64,000 nt of DNA from Micromonospora coriariae (GCF_900091455.1 NZ_LT607412.1:2542001-2606000), one strand, 5' to 3'; numbered from the stretch's first letter, positions 17,823 through 26,337 are shown. Numbers and translations: made by a program. Notes: generated from the letters alone by a model not told the origin.

Positions 17823-20414
17823 TCAGGCGGGGGTTACCGTCAGGGTGTTGGTGGAGGTGGTCAGGTCGACCTTGACGGTGTCGCCGTCGCGGATCGTGCC
17901 GGACAGGAGGGCCTTGGCCAACTGGTCGCCGATCGCGGTCTGGACCAGGCGGCGGAGCGGGCGGGCGCCGTAGATCGGGTCGTAGCCGTGTTCGGCGAGC
18001 CAACCTCGGGCCGCGTCGGTGATCTCCAGGCCGAGTCGGCGGTCCGCGAGACGGGTCCGCATCCGGTCGAGCTGGATGTCCACGATGGACCGGAGATCGT
18101 CACCCCGCAGCGAGGCGAAGACCACTATGTCGTCCAGCCGGTTGAGGAACTCCGGCTTGAAGTGCGACCGGACCACGGCGAGGACCCCCTCGCGGCGCTG
18201 CTCCTCGGCCAGCGTCAGGTCGCTGATCACCGACGACCCGAGGTTGGAGGTGAGGATCAGGATCGCGTTACGGAAGTCCACAGTGCGGCCCTGACCATCG
18301 GTGAGCCGACCGTCGTCGAGCACCTGGAGCAGCACGTCGAAGACGTCCGGGTGGGCCTTCTCCACCTCGTCCAGCAGGATCACCGAGTACGGCCGGCGGC
18401 GCACCGCCTCGGTGAGCTGGCCGCCCTCCTCGTAGCCGATGTAGCCGGGAGGGGCACCGACCAGGCGGGCCACCGAGTGCTTCTCGCCGTACTCGCTCAT
18501 GTCGATGCGGACCATCGCCCGCTCGTCGTCGAAGAGGAACCCGGCGAGCGCCTTGGCCAGCTCGGTCTTGCCGACACCGGTCGGGCCGAGGAAGAGGAAG
18601 CTGCCGGTCGGGCGGTCCGGGTCGGCGACGCCGGCACGGGCCCGGCGGACCGCGTCGGAGACCGCGCCCACCGCCTCGATCTGGCCGACCACCCGTGAGC
18701 CCAGCGACTCCTCCATCCGGAGCAGCTTGGCCGTCTCGCCCTCGAGCAGCCGGCCCGCCGGGATGCCGGTCCAGGAGGCGACCACCGCGGCGATGTCGTC
18801 CGCGCCGACCTCCTCCTTCAGCATCGCGCCGTCGGCCTGGAGCTGGGCGAGCTCCTCCTCGGCCTGCTTCAGCTCGACCTTGAGCGCGGGGATCCGGCCG
18901 TAGCGCAGCTCGGCGGCGCGCTCCAGCTCCCCGTCGCGCTCGGCCCGCTCGGCCTCGCCGCCCAGGCGCTCCAGTTCCTCCTTGGCTGTGGAGAGCTTGG
19001 TGATGTGGCTCTTCTCCGTCTGCCAACGCTCGGAGAGCACGGTGAGCTGTTCGCGCTTGTCGGCCAGCTCCTTGCGCAGCCGCTCCAGCCGCTCGGCGGA
19101 GGCGGCGTCCGGCTCCTTGGCCAGCGCCATCTCCTCGATCTCCAGCCGGCGGACCGCCCGCTCGATCTCGTCCACCTCGACCGGCCGGGAGTCGATCTCC
19201 ATCCGGAGCCGGGACGCGGACTCGTCGACCAGGTCGATCGCCTTGTCCGGCAGGAACCGGTCGGTGATGTAGCGGTCGGACAGCGACGCGGCGGCGACCA
19301 GCGCGGCGTCGGTGATCCGCACGCCGTGGTGCACCTCGTAGCGCTCCTTGAGCCCGCGCAGGATGCCGATGGTGTCCTCGATGGTCGGCTCGCCGACCAG
19401 CACCGGCTGGAAGCGGCGCTCCAGCGCCGGGTCCTTCTCGATGTGCTCGCGGTACTCGTCCAGCGTGGTGGCGCCGACCATCCGCAGCTCACCGCGGGCG
19501 AGCATCGGCTTGAGCATGTTGCCGGCGTCCATCGAGCCCTCGCCCTTGCCGGCGCCGACAACGGTGTGCAGCTCGTCGAGGAACGTGATGACCTGCCCGT
19601 TGGAGTTCTTGATCTCCTCCAGCACGGACTTCAGCCGCTCCTCGAACTGGCCGCGGTACTGGGCGCCGGCGACCATCGCGCCGAGGTCCAGCGAGACCAG
19701 CTTCTTGTCGCGCAGCGACTCGGGCACGTCACCGGCCACGATCCGCTGGGCCAGGCCCTCGACGATGGCGGTCTTGCCGACGCCGGGCTCGCCGATCAGC
19801 ACCGGGTTGTTCTTGGTACGCCGGGAGAGCACCTGGATCACCCGGCGGATCTCCGAGTCCCGGCCGATCACCGGATCGATCTTGCCGTCGCGGGCGCTGG
19901 CGGTCAGGTCGACGCCGTACTTGGCCAGGGCCTGGTAGGTCTGCTCCGGATCGGCGGTGGTGACCCGCCGGTCCCCACCCCGGACGCTCGGGAAGGCGGC
20001 GACCAGGGTCTCCTCGGTGGCACCTACCGACGTCAGCGCGCCGGACACCGCGCCGCCCACCCGGGCCAGGCCGGCGAGCAGGTGCTCGGTGGAGGTGTAC
20101 TCGTCGCCCAGCGGCCGGGCGATCTGCTCGGCGGCGCCGATGGCGTTGACGAACTCCCGGGCCAGCGTGGGCTCGGCGATGCTGGATCCCCGGGCGGCCG
20201 GCAGGGCGTCGACCGCACGCTGGGCGGCCCGGCGCAGCTCGACGGGGTCGGCCCCGACCGCGCGCAGCAGGCCGGCGGCGGTCGAGCCGTCGGTGTCCAA
20301 CAGTGACAGCAGCAGGTGCCAGGGCTCCACGGTGGCGTGGCCGCGCTGGTTGGCCAGGGCGACGGCACCGGTGATGGTCTCGCGGCTCTTGGTGGTGAGG
20401 CGTTCGGTGTTCAT
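17823..20414 (-). CDS. clpB: ATP-dependent disaggregase ClpB
   Basis: 863-residue Hsp100 chaperone that, with DnaK/DnaJ/GrpE, threads and refolds aggregated proteins. It begins [20 protein letters not shown] with the double Clp-N domain, then AAA1 with Walker [16 protein letters not shown], a long coiled-coil middle domain (about 410-530: [27 protein letters not shown]), AAA2 with [15 protein letters not shown] and the C-terminal D2 small domain. Length is normal. ATG 20414 follows CGGGGGAGCCC. A HAIR operator lies 47 bases upstream, so HspR is the expected repressor. A second, decayed copy of its 5' end lies at 23.4-23.7 kb. Confidence 0.98.
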   Translation of the reverse strand: MNTERLTTKSRETITGAVALANQRGHATVEPWHLLLSLLDTDGSTAAGLLRAVGADPVELRRAAQRAVDALPAARGSSIAEPTLAREFVNAIGAAEQIARPLGDEYTSTEHLLAGLARVGGAVSGALTSVGATEETLVAAFPSVRGGDRRVTTADPEQTYQALAKYGVDLTASARDGKIDPVIGRDSEIRRVIQVLSRRTKNNPVLIGEPGVGKTAIVEGLAQRIVAGDVPESLRDKKLVSLDLGAMVAGAQYRGQFEERLKSVLEEIKNSNGQVITFLDELHTVVGAGKGEGSMDAGNMLKPMLARGELRMVGATTLDEYREHIEKDPALERRFQPVLVGEPTIEDTIGILRGLKERYEVHHGVRITDAALVAAASLSDRYITDRFLPDKAIDLVDESASRLRMEIDSRPVEVDEIERAVRRLEIEEMALAKEPDAASAERLERLRKELADKREQLTVLSERWQTEKSHITKLSTAKEELERLGGEAERAERDGELERAAELRYGRIPALKVELKQAEEELAQLQADGAMLKEEVGADDIAAVVASWTGIPAGRLLEGETAKLLRMEESLGSRVVGQIEAVGAVSDAVRRARAGVADPDRPTGSFLFLGPTGVGKTELAKALAGFLFDDERAMVRIDMSEYGEKHSVARLVGAPPGYIGYEEGGQLTEAVRRRPYSVILLDEVEKAHPDVFDVLLQVLDDGRLTDGQGRTVDFRNAILILTSNLGSSVISDLTLAEEQRREGVLAVVRSHFKPEFLNRLDDIVVFASLRGDDLRSIVDIQLDRMRTRLADRRLGLEITDAARGWLAEHGYDPIYGARPLRRLVQTAIGDQLAKALLSGTIRDGDTVKVDLTTSTNTLTVTPA

Positions 20415-20460
20415 GGGCTCCCCCGGATCGGCGTTGTCCATTGGGTTGGACGCAACCAGA

Positions 20461-20481
20461 GTTGAGCGTATTCCACTCAAC
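20461..20481 (-). promoter_or_regulatory. HAIR operator of clpB
   Basis: TTGAGC-N7-ACTCAA at 20462-20480 (on the coding strand GTTGAGTGGAATACGCTCAAC) fits the HspR-binding HAIR consensus CTTGAGT-N7-ACTCAAG, with one arm position changed. It lies between 47 and 67 bases upstream of the clpB ATG, as expected for HspR repression. Confidence 0.85.
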
Positions 20482-20703
20482 CTTAGCGCTGTGGCCTAGA
20501 GCACATTCGACCACGCGCCGGGGCAGACGCCGGGGGGCGCAACGACTAACATCGCCATCGATGGAGTAGAGGCTGGTGACAACCGGCGGCGCGGGGGCGT
20601 CATTCATTGCCCCAATCTGCGGCTCCATTTTCAACGCTGCGATAAATTGCGTTCCTTAGGCGCGTCCGGGCCAAATCCTCCGTGGCATTCAATCCTCCGA
20701 GCG

Positions 20704-20761
20704 TTGCGAAGTTCGATGGCTTCTCCTATGGTCGGCACCAGGCACCGGACAACCGGTCCGG
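20704..20761 (+). promoter_or_regulatory. Predicted promoter and operator-like palindrome of the peptide cassette
   Basis: TTGCGA (20704-20709) and TATGGT (20727-20732) are exactly 17 bases apart, one of the best sigma-70-like matches in the window. Transcription would start near 20739. CCGGAC-N5-GTCCGG (20745-20761) lies just downstream of the start and could be an operator or 5'-leader hairpin. The sequence from about 20560 to 20740 is visibly less GC-rich than its surroundings. Confidence 0.6.
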
Positions 20762-20783
20762 AGTTTCCCACGGGAGGATCGTC

Positions 20784-20873
20784 ATGGAGACGAAGGAAAC
20801 CGAGAAGAAGATGAGCCTGCGCATCCGCAAGCTGGAGAAGATCGAGACAACGGCCGACCGCAAGGACGGCTGA
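20784..20873 (+). CDS. 29-residue charged peptide, putative RiPP-type precursor
   Basis: ATG 20784 follows GGGAGGATCGTC, an excellent ribosome binding site. The product METKETEKKMSLRIRKLEKI plus nine residues (ending ADRKDG) is rich in Lys, Glu and Arg, has no Cys, and contains Ser, three Thr near the ends and a C-terminal Gly. The LRIRKLEKIE stretch is an amphipathic helix suited to docking on a PqqD-like recognition domain. The two enzymes immediately downstream both appear to carry such a domain. A terminator hairpin follows the stop, which would give more peptide message than enzyme message. I recognise no described precursor family. That it is modified is inference. Confidence 0.7.
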   Translation: METKETEKKMSLRIRKLEKIETTADRKDG

Positions 20874-20887
20874 CCAGCTGAATCGGC

Positions 20888-20932
20888 GCACTGTCCGCCT
20901 CTCACGCGAGGGGCGGACAGTGCCCCATTTTT
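20888..20932 (+). terminator. Intra-operon terminator/attenuator after the peptide gene
   Basis: Perfect 12-bp stem GCACTGTCCGCC (20888-20899) and GGCGGACAGTGC (20912-20923) with a 12-base loop, followed at 20928-20932 by TTTTT. It is the most canonical intrinsic terminator in the window and lies between the peptide stop and the ThiF-like gene 30 bases later, so partial read-through would express the enzymes at lower level. Confidence 0.88.
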
Positions 20933-20962
20933 AGCATCGCGTATGTTCACGGGGAGAAGTCG

Positions 20963-22069
20963 ATGCACATGCTGAAGCCGAAGATCAAAAGCGTCCACGC
21001 TCCGTTCACCCTGCCGGGCAATAGGATAATTATCGGTCTCATGCAGTACGGCGTCGCGTCCGAAATTCAGGACGACGAAACCGGAATGGTGGCCCGGATG
21101 CTGACCCTCATGGATGGATCCCGTTCGTTCGAGCAGATTCACGAGGAACTCAGCGTGACTCACCCCGGCCTCGACCGGGACAGCGTCCGGGAGGTGATCC
21201 AGCAGCTGATCGAGCAGGGGTTCGTCGAGGACGCGGCCGCTCCGCCGCCCGGCGAACTGTCCCCCCGGGAGCTCAGCCGCTACGACTCGGCCCGCAACTT
21301 CTTTGCCTGGATTGACACCTCACCCCGGCAGTCACCGTACGAGCCGCAGCGCCGGTTGAAGCAGGCCAAGGTGGGCCTGCTGGGCCTTGGTGGTACCGGC
21401 TCCGCGGTGGCCACGGGTCTGGTGGCCAGCGGGATCGGCCGGCTGCACTGCGTCGACTTCGACACGGTCGAGGAAGGCAATCTCACACGGCAGTTGCTGT
21501 ACACCGAGGCGGACGTGGGCCGCAGCAAGGTGACGACGGCCGTGGAGCGGCTGCGGGCGCTCAACTCCAACGTGAACGTCACCGGCGAGGAGTGCAAGGT
21601 CGCCTCCGCCGAGGACGTGGTCCGCCTGATGGACGGCTGCGACGTCTTCGTTCTCTGCGCGGACCGTCCCGAGAACCTGATCGAGGAGTGGACCAACGAG
21701 GCCGCGCTGCGGACCCGTACCCCCTGGTACGTCTCGTTCTACACGGGCCCGATGGCGGTCGTACGGTCGTTCGTCCCCTCTGAGACCGGCTGCTATGTCT
21801 GCCTACAGCGCCAGGAGGGCCAGCGGGAGATAAACCGTGACAAGACCTGGCTGACCGAGAGACGCCCGAACGCGGTGATCGCGGCCAGCGCCAACATCAG
21901 CGGCCACCTGTGCGCCCTCGACGTCATCTACCAGCTCACCGGCATGCCGCAGCAAGCGCGCGGTCGGGCGTTCCACCACAACTTCGCCAACTGGGACCAT
22001 CACTACTACATCGACGCGGTACGTGATCCGGACTGCCCGGCGTGCGGCGAGACGACCGGCCGTGACTGA
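20963..22069 (+). CDS. ThiF/MoeB/MccB-like adenylating enzyme with N-terminal RRE-like domain
   Basis: 368 residues from ATG 20963, with GGGGAGAA upstream. Residues 1-92 look like a PqqD-type winged-helix recognition domain: beta strands, then MLTLMDGSRSFEQIHEEL and VREVIQQLIEQGFVEDA. Residues 130-368 are an E1-type domain: GLLGLGGTGSAVA (nucleotide loop, 138-150), DFDTVEEGNLTRQLLY (165-180), GRSKVTTA and the Asp in LCADRPENL. Two CxxC pairs (CYVC 277-280, CPAC 358-361) form the expected structural zinc site. E1 homologues adenylate a C-terminal carboxylate; the likely substrate is the 29-aa peptide. No YcaO or ubiquitin-like partner is adjacent. Its stop codon precedes the protease start by only 10 bases. 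Confidence 0.85.
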   Translation: MHMLKPKIKSVHAPFTLPGNRIIIGLMQYGVASEIQDDETGMVARMLTLMDGSRSFEQIHEELSVTHPGLDRDSVREVIQQLIEQGFVEDAAAPPPGELSPRELSRYDSARNFFAWIDTSPRQSPYEPQRRLKQAKVGLLGLGGTGSAVATGLVASGIGRLHCVDFDTVEEGNLTRQLLYTEADVGRSKVTTAVERLRALNSNVNVTGEECKVASAEDVVRLMDGCDVFVLCADRPENLIEEWTNEAALRTRTPWYVSFYTGPMAVVRSFVPSETGCYVCLQRQEGQREINRDKTWLTERRPNAVIAASANISGHLCALDVIYQLTGMPQQARGRAFHHNFANWDHHYYIDAVRDPDCPACGETTGRD

Positions 22070-22079
22070 GGTCCGGGAT

Positions 22080-23360
22080 ATGACGACCCCGCCGGCCGAC
22101 CCGGTCGCGGCGGCCGTCCAGGTCGATGCGCGGAGTGTGGTCCGGTTCCATCCGCTGCGCACGCGCCCGTCCGACGACGACCCCGACGAGGTCGTCGTCG
22201 GCCGCCCCGAGGTCGGCGTCTTCATAGAACTCCCCGACATCGGTCTCGAGGCGATCGACGCACTGAACACGGGGATGCCGGTCGGCGCGGCCGAGGACCT
22301 GCTCGCCGACCGGCACGGGGTCCGCATCGACCTCAGCGAACTGGTGGAGGACCTCGTCGGTGAAGGATTCGTCGCCGAGGTTGACGGACGGCCGGTGCCG
22401 GATCCCCACGACCCCGTGGCCAATCACCTGCCCTGGCTGCGTCCCCGGCACGTGCGGTGGTTGTTCGGCGTACCCGCGAAGCTCGCCTACGCCATCCTCG
22501 TCGCGGCCACCGTCGTCACTGTGATCGCCGATCCTGACCGCATCCCGAGCTTCCGGGACTTCTACTGGACCGACTACGTGGGCATGGCCGTCCTGGTCAA
22601 CACCGTGATGTTCTCGGTGGCAGCCACGGCTCACGAGATCAGTCATCTGGTGGCGGCCCGCTCGCTCGGCGCACCGGCCCGGATCGGTTTCGGCACCCGT
22701 CTGCACCACCTGGTGCTGCAGACGGACGTGACCGCGATCTGGACCGTGGCTCGCCGATCCCGCTACCGCGTTTATCTGAGCGGGATACTGCTCGACATCG
22801 CCGTCGTCTGCTCGGCCATCCTGCTCATGGCGTACGCACACCTGCCGGCCCTGGTGGACGGGCTGCTGGGGGCGCTCGCCGTGGTGATGATCGGGTCGAT
22901 GTCGGGGCAGTTCCGCGTGTACATGCGCACGGACCTCTACTTCGTGCTCCTGGATGTCCTCCGCTGCCGGAACCTGTTCCAGGACGGCCTGGCGTACGCA
23001 CGGCATCTGCTGCGGCGAGCGGGTCACGTCGTGGCGCCGGGCAGAATCGCCACGAGTCCCGACCCGACGGACGAACTACCCGCCCGGGAACGCAAGGCCG
23101 TCCGGATCTACGCGGCGGCGGTGGTGGTCGGCAGCACCGTCGCCCTGGGCGCCTTCGCGGTGTACGGCCTGCCCGTGCTGTTGTTCGGCGCCGTGACCGC
23201 GGGAAGCGCGATCGGCAACGGACTCACCGGCGGAAACCTCCTGTCGGCCCTCGACGCCACCGCGATCATCCTGGTCGAGGGGTCGTTGCAGGTCCTCTTC
23301 CTCCGAACCTTCATGCGCAAGCACCGGGACCGGTGGGGGCGGGCACGGCGGACCCGCTGA
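22080..23360 (+). CDS. Membrane M50-type zinc metalloprotease with N-terminal RRE-like domain
   Basis: 426 residues. Residues about 40-105 again resemble a PqqD-like domain (VFIELPDIGLEAIDALNTG, then LSELVEDLVGEGFVAEVDG). The membrane part has TM helices near 132-152, 165-185, 232-252, 258-275 and two or more after residue 345. HEISH at 185-189 supplies two zinc ligands and the catalytic Glu. RTDLYFVLLDVLRC near 285 supplies the third, Asp-type, ligand, as in 'putative peptide zinc metalloprotease' relatives such as YydH. ATG 22080 has GAGG 8 bases upstream; a GTG at 22062 overlapping the previous stop is an alternative. Expected role is cleavage and possibly release of the modified peptide at the membrane (inference). 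Confidence 0.85.
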   Translation: MTTPPADPVAAAVQVDARSVVRFHPLRTRPSDDDPDEVVVGRPEVGVFIELPDIGLEAIDALNTGMPVGAAEDLLADRHGVRIDLSELVEDLVGEGFVAEVDGRPVPDPHDPVANHLPWLRPRHVRWLFGVPAKLAYAILVAATVVTVIADPDRIPSFRDFYWTDYVGMAVLVNTVMFSVAATAHEISHLVAARSLGAPARIGFGTRLHHLVLQTDVTAIWTVARRSRYRVYLSGILLDIAVVCSAILLMAYAHLPALVDGLLGALAVVMIGSMSGQFRVYMRTDLYFVLLDVLRCRNLFQDGLAYARHLLRRAGHVVAPGRIATSPDPTDELPARERKAVRIYAAAVVVGSTVALGAFAVYGLPVLLFGAVTAGSAIGNGLTGGNLLSALDATAIILVEGSLQVLFLRTFMRKHRDRWGRARRTR

Positions 23361-23379
23361 GGTCAGGGACGGGACGAGG

Positions 23380-23676
23380 TTCCGACGGAACGTCCCGCCC
23401 GTGGCGCCGACAGCGTGCCGGAACCGCGCCACCGAGACGGGCCAGGCCGGCGAGCAGGTGCTCGGTGGAGGTGTGCTTGTCGCCCAGCGGCGGGCTCGCT
23501 GGGCGGCCCGGCGCAGCTCGACGGGGTCGGTCCCGAGGGTGCGCAGCAGGCCGGCGGCGGCCGAGCCGTCGGTGTCCAACAGTGACAGCAGCAGGTGCCA
23601 GGGCTCCACGGTGGTGTGGACGTGCTGGTTGCCCAGGGCGACGGCACCAATGATGGTCTCGCGGCTCTTGCTGACG
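23380..23676 (-). pseudogene. Decayed 5' fragment of a second clpB
   Basis: On the minus strand the segment matches clpB from codon 8 onward: [39 protein letters not shown], then ASRAQRAA-type sequence. By hand alignment 23505-23685 is about 90% identical to 20223-20400. An internal deletion of about 100 bases joins 'CGCCCAGCGG' to 'CTGGGCGGCC', homology fades towards 23380, and the original ATG and ribosome binding site are missing between the HAIR remnant and codon 8. No AAA module remains, so it is a relic. It lies in the same orientation as clpB on the far side of the peptide cassette. Confidence 0.9.
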
Positions 23677-23680
23677 AGCA

Positions 23681-23701
23681 GTTGAGCGTACCCCACTCAG
23701 C
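23681..23701 (-). promoter_or_regulatory. HAIR remnant of the clpB relic
   Basis: TTGAGC-N7-ACTCAG (23682-23700) differs from the clpB HAIR site (20462-20480) by one arm base and two spacer bases, and the following CTTGGCGCTGTG matches CTTAGCGCTGTG beyond clpB. The duplicated tract therefore includes the clpB operator. Confidence 0.8.
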
Positions 23702-23719
23702 TTGGCGCTGTGACGCCCA

Positions 23720-24373
23720 TCACTCTCGCCGACGCCACCGCCAGTCGAACTCCCCGGCCGCCGGGGGCGGGCCGGGCAGCGGGTCGGTGTCCGGCGCCGC
23801 CGACAGTCCGGCCAGCAGCACCGCGAGTTGACGGCGGCGCAGCTGCCCGGTCCGCTCCGGATCGGGTACGCGCACCGCGGCGCACGCCTCCAGCAGCAGC
23901 CCCAGGTCCTGCACGACCATGTCGGGGCGCAGCCGCCCGCTGGCCTGGGCCCGCTCGAACAGGGCCGTGGCCAGCTCGTTGGCGCGCATCGCGTCCCGGC
24001 CCATCTCCTCGGTCGGGGTGAAGGTGCCGGCCAGGTGAACGGTGAGCGAGTGCACGTCCGCGTCGACCACCCGGGCCAGGAACCCGGCGAACGCGGCCCA
24101 GTCGTCCGGCTCCGCCATGGCGGTCTCGGCTTCGGCGATGTAGTGGCGCAGCCCGTCGTGGCAGAGCTGGCGCAGCAGGTCCTCCTTGCCCGCGTACCGC
24201 CGGTAGAGCGCGCTGATGCCGACGCCGGCACGTTCGGCGACGGCGGCGATCGGCGCCTTCGGATCATCGAGAAACACCGCGCGGGCGGCTTCGAGGATCA
24301 CCTCGTCGTTGCGGGCGGCCTGGGCACGGCGGCCGGCCAGCGGCGCGTCCGTCTTTCCGGGGGAGGTCGGCAT
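23720..24373 (-). CDS. TetR-family transcriptional regulator
   Basis: 217 residues from ATG 24373. N-terminal HTH: ARNDEVILEAARAVFLDDPK, APIAAVAERAGVGISALYRR, YAGKEDLLRQL. The C-terminal ligand domain is of the TetR_C type seen with RYA-KEDLL regulators. It is divergent from the epoxide hydrolase gene with 84 bases between starts, and two GGAACG-type palindromes lie in that gap, so it very probably represses the hydrolase gene and itself. The ligand is likely an epoxide or related xenobiotic (inference). Confidence 0.93.
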   Translation of the reverse strand: MPTSPGKTDAPLAGRRAQAARNDEVILEAARAVFLDDPKAPIAAVAERAGVGISALYRRYAGKEDLLRQLCHDGLRHYIAEAETAMAEPDDWAAFAGFLARVVDADVHSLTVHLAGTFTPTEEMGRDAMRANELATALFERAQASGRLRPDMVVQDLGLLLEACAAVRVPDPERTGQLRRRQLAVLLAGLSAAPDTDPLPGPPPAAGEFDWRWRRRE

Positions 24374-24390
24374 GCCGCAAGAGTAACAGT

Positions 24391-24443
24391 GGAACGGATC
24401 GTTCCGGTCTGCTACTGTGGTGGCAGAACGAAACATTCCGTTC
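24391..24443. promoter_or_regulatory. Two palindromic operators between TetR and epoxide hydrolase genes
   Basis: GGAACG-GAT-CGTTCC at 24391-24405 and GAACGAAACATTCCGTTC at 24426-24443 share GAACG..CGTTC half-sites. Their centres are about 36 bases apart, within the 84-base divergent promoter region. This is the usual arrangement for an autoregulating TetR repressor. Confidence 0.75.
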
Positions 24444-24457
24444 CGAAGGAGTTCCAG

Positions 24458-25594
24458 ATGACCGGCACCGCGATCCGCCCGTTCCGCGCCGAGGTCCCGC
24501 AGGCCGCACTCGACGACCTGGCTGCCCGGCTCGGCCGCACGATCTGGCCCGCCGACCTGCCCGGCGCCGGTGCCACCCACGGGATGAGCACCGACCGGGT
24601 CCGCGCCCTCGTCGACCGGTGGCGGGACGGGTTCGACTGGCGGGCCGTCGAGGCCCGATTGAACGCCTACCCGCAGTTCGTCACCGAGATCGACGGCGAG
24701 CAGATCCACTTCCTGCACGTCCGGTCGCCCCGGCCGGACGCCACCCCGCTGGTGCTCACCCACGGATGGCCCGGCTCGGTGCTGGAGTACCTGGACGTGA
24801 TCACCCCGCTCACCGAACCGACCGCACCGGACGCGCCGGCATTTCACCTGGTCATCCCGTCGCTGCCCGGCTTCGGGTTCAGCGGCCCGACCCGCAGCGC
24901 CGGCTGGAACCGGTACCGCACCGCCCGCGCCTGGGCCGAGCTGATGAACCGACTGGGGTACGACCGCTACGGCGCGGTCGGCAACGACGCCGGCTCGATG
25001 GTCGCGCCGGAGTTGGGCCGGATCGACGCGGCGCACGTGCTCGGCGTGCACGTCACCCAACTCTTCTCGTTCCCCTCGGGTGACCCGGCCGAGTTCGCCG
25101 GGCTCTCCGAGGCGGACCAGGCGGCGCTCGGGCACCTCCAGTGGTTCTACGAGAACAAGTTCTCCTTCAACCAGGTGCACAGTCAGCAGCCGCAGACCCT
25201 GGCGTTCGGGCTGGCCGACTCGCCGGTCGGGCTGCTGGCCTGGAACGCCCAACTCTTCGACGAGAGCCTGGACGCCGACTTCATCCTGGCCAACGTGGCG
25301 CTCTACTGGTTCACCGGCACGGCGGCCTCGGCGATCCGGTTCTACTGGGAGGACGCGCACGCCGGCGACGCGCCGGCCGGGCCGACCAGCGTGCCGACCG
25401 CGCTGGCCATGTTCCCCGGTGACTTCCAGTCGATCCGCCGCTTCGCCGAGCGGGACCACGCGAACATCGTCCGGTGGACGGCGTACGGGACGGACGTCGA
25501 GGGCCGCGGCGACGTCGGCGGCCACTACGCCGCCCACCAGGCCACCGACGTGCTGGTCGCGGATGTCCGCGAGTTCTTCGCCAGCCTTCGCTGA
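24458..25594 (+). CDS. Epoxide hydrolase (alpha/beta-hydrolase, EHN type)
   Basis: 378 residues opening with the EHN domain IRPFRAEVPQAALDDLAARL and an Arg/Trp-rich linker. The alpha/beta-hydrolase core has the oxyanion motif HGWPGS, the nucleophile Asp in VGNDAGSM (the canonical GGDWGS carries Ala in place of Trp here) and the catalytic His in GGHYAAHQATD. It opens epoxides to vicinal diols in the cytoplasm, usually in detoxification or catabolism. AAGGAG lies 8 bases before ATG 24458. The GC-rich gap after it (25595-25831) shows no convincing gene. Confidence 0.92.
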   Translation: MTGTAIRPFRAEVPQAALDDLAARLGRTIWPADLPGAGATHGMSTDRVRALVDRWRDGFDWRAVEARLNAYPQFVTEIDGEQIHFLHVRSPRPDATPLVLTHGWPGSVLEYLDVITPLTEPTAPDAPAFHLVIPSLPGFGFSGPTRSAGWNRYRTARAWAELMNRLGYDRYGAVGNDAGSMVAPELGRIDAAHVLGVHVTQLFSFPSGDPAEFAGLSEADQAALGHLQWFYENKFSFNQVHSQQPQTLAFGLADSPVGLLAWNAQLFDESLDADFILANVALYWFTGTAASAIRFYWEDAHAGDAPAGPTSVPTALAMFPGDFQSIRRFAERDHANIVRWTAYGTDVEGRGDVGGHYAAHQATDVLVADVREFFASLR

Positions 25595-25831
25595 CCGTGG
25601 CGCGCCCGGGTGCCCACCCCGCTCCGCCGGTGTGGGCACCGGCGCATGCCGGGCTCCGGCTCGGGCTCCCGTGCCGGGCGCTGGGCGCCGGCTTCGTCAC
25701 GGACAACAAGCGTCGCGTCCTTTGCTCTGCTTCACCCCACGCAAGCCCACGACCAGCCACACGGACTGCCGGGACACCGGCCGGGTTCGACCAAGATCTG
25801 GGCTTCGTTCACCGAGCGGTAGCCTTGGCGG

Positions 25832-26332
25832 GTGCGAGTACGAGTCGAGCAGACCGCCCTACCCGGGATCGGCGTACGTCACGATCTGGTGACGGAGTCC
25901 GGACGCCGCCTGGGCGTTGTCTCCCACCGCAATGGCCGCAGGGATCTTGTCCTCTACGACCCCGACGATCCCGACGCCTGCCAGGCGGACATCCCGCTGA
26001 CCGACGACGAGGCGGAGGCGCTGGCCGACATCCTCGGCGCGTCGCTGATGCTCGGTCAGCTCTCCGGGCTGCGCGAACAGGCCGCCGGCCTGCTCACCGA
26101 GCAGATCGCCATCACGGCGGGGTCGCGGTACGTCAACCGACAGCTCGGTGACACCAAGGCGCGTACCCGCACCAGCGCGTCCATCGTGGCGGTGCTGCGC
26201 GACGGCGAGGTGATCGTCTCGCCGCTTCCCACCTTCCGCTTCGCAGCCGGTGACGTGGTGGTCGTCGTGGGGACCCGCAAGGGTCTCGACGGTGTCTCCG
26301 CCATCCTCGCCGACAGTGACCCGGACGGCTGA
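25832..26332 (+). CDS. KhtT-like regulatory subunit of a K+/H+ antiporter (TrkA-C domain)
   Basis: 166 residues from GTG 25832. TAGCCT ends 6 bases upstream, so the message is probably leaderless. The N-terminus (RVEQTALPGIGVRHDLVTES) and the C-terminal TrkA_C/RCK_C domain (NRQLGDTKARTRTSASIVAV, LPTFRFAAGDVVVVVGTRKG) match KhtT, the cytosolic ligand-binding subunit that controls KhtU. The antiporter gene starts 5 bases after its stop, confirming the pair. It probably responds to c-di-AMP or pH (known for the family). Confidence 0.9.
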   Translation: MRVRVEQTALPGIGVRHDLVTESGRRLGVVSHRNGRRDLVLYDPDDPDACQADIPLTDDEAEALADILGASLMLGQLSGLREQAAGLLTEQIAITAGSRYVNRQLGDTKARTRTSASIVAVLRDGEVIVSPLPTFRFAAGDVVVVVGTRKGLDGVSAILADSDPDG

Positions 26333-26337
26333 GGCGG

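Noticed and set aside
20682..20873. A longer 63-aa version of the cassette peptide
   Set aside because: The upstream extension would include the predicted promoter and has no ribosome binding site, whereas ATG 20784 has GGGAGG at good spacing.
20963..22069. A ThiF/MoeB enzyme for thiamine or molybdopterin synthesis
   Set aside because: The N-terminal PqqD-like domain, the short peptide gene and the adjacent M50 protease, plus the absence of ThiS or MoaD genes, argue against a cofactor pathway role.
23076..23696. A 206-codon minus-strand ORF starting MGYAQLLVSKSRETIIG as a real short ClpB-N protein
   Set aside because: The frame runs from the clpB relic into the antisense of the M50 protease gene, has lost the clpB start region and contains an internal deletion.
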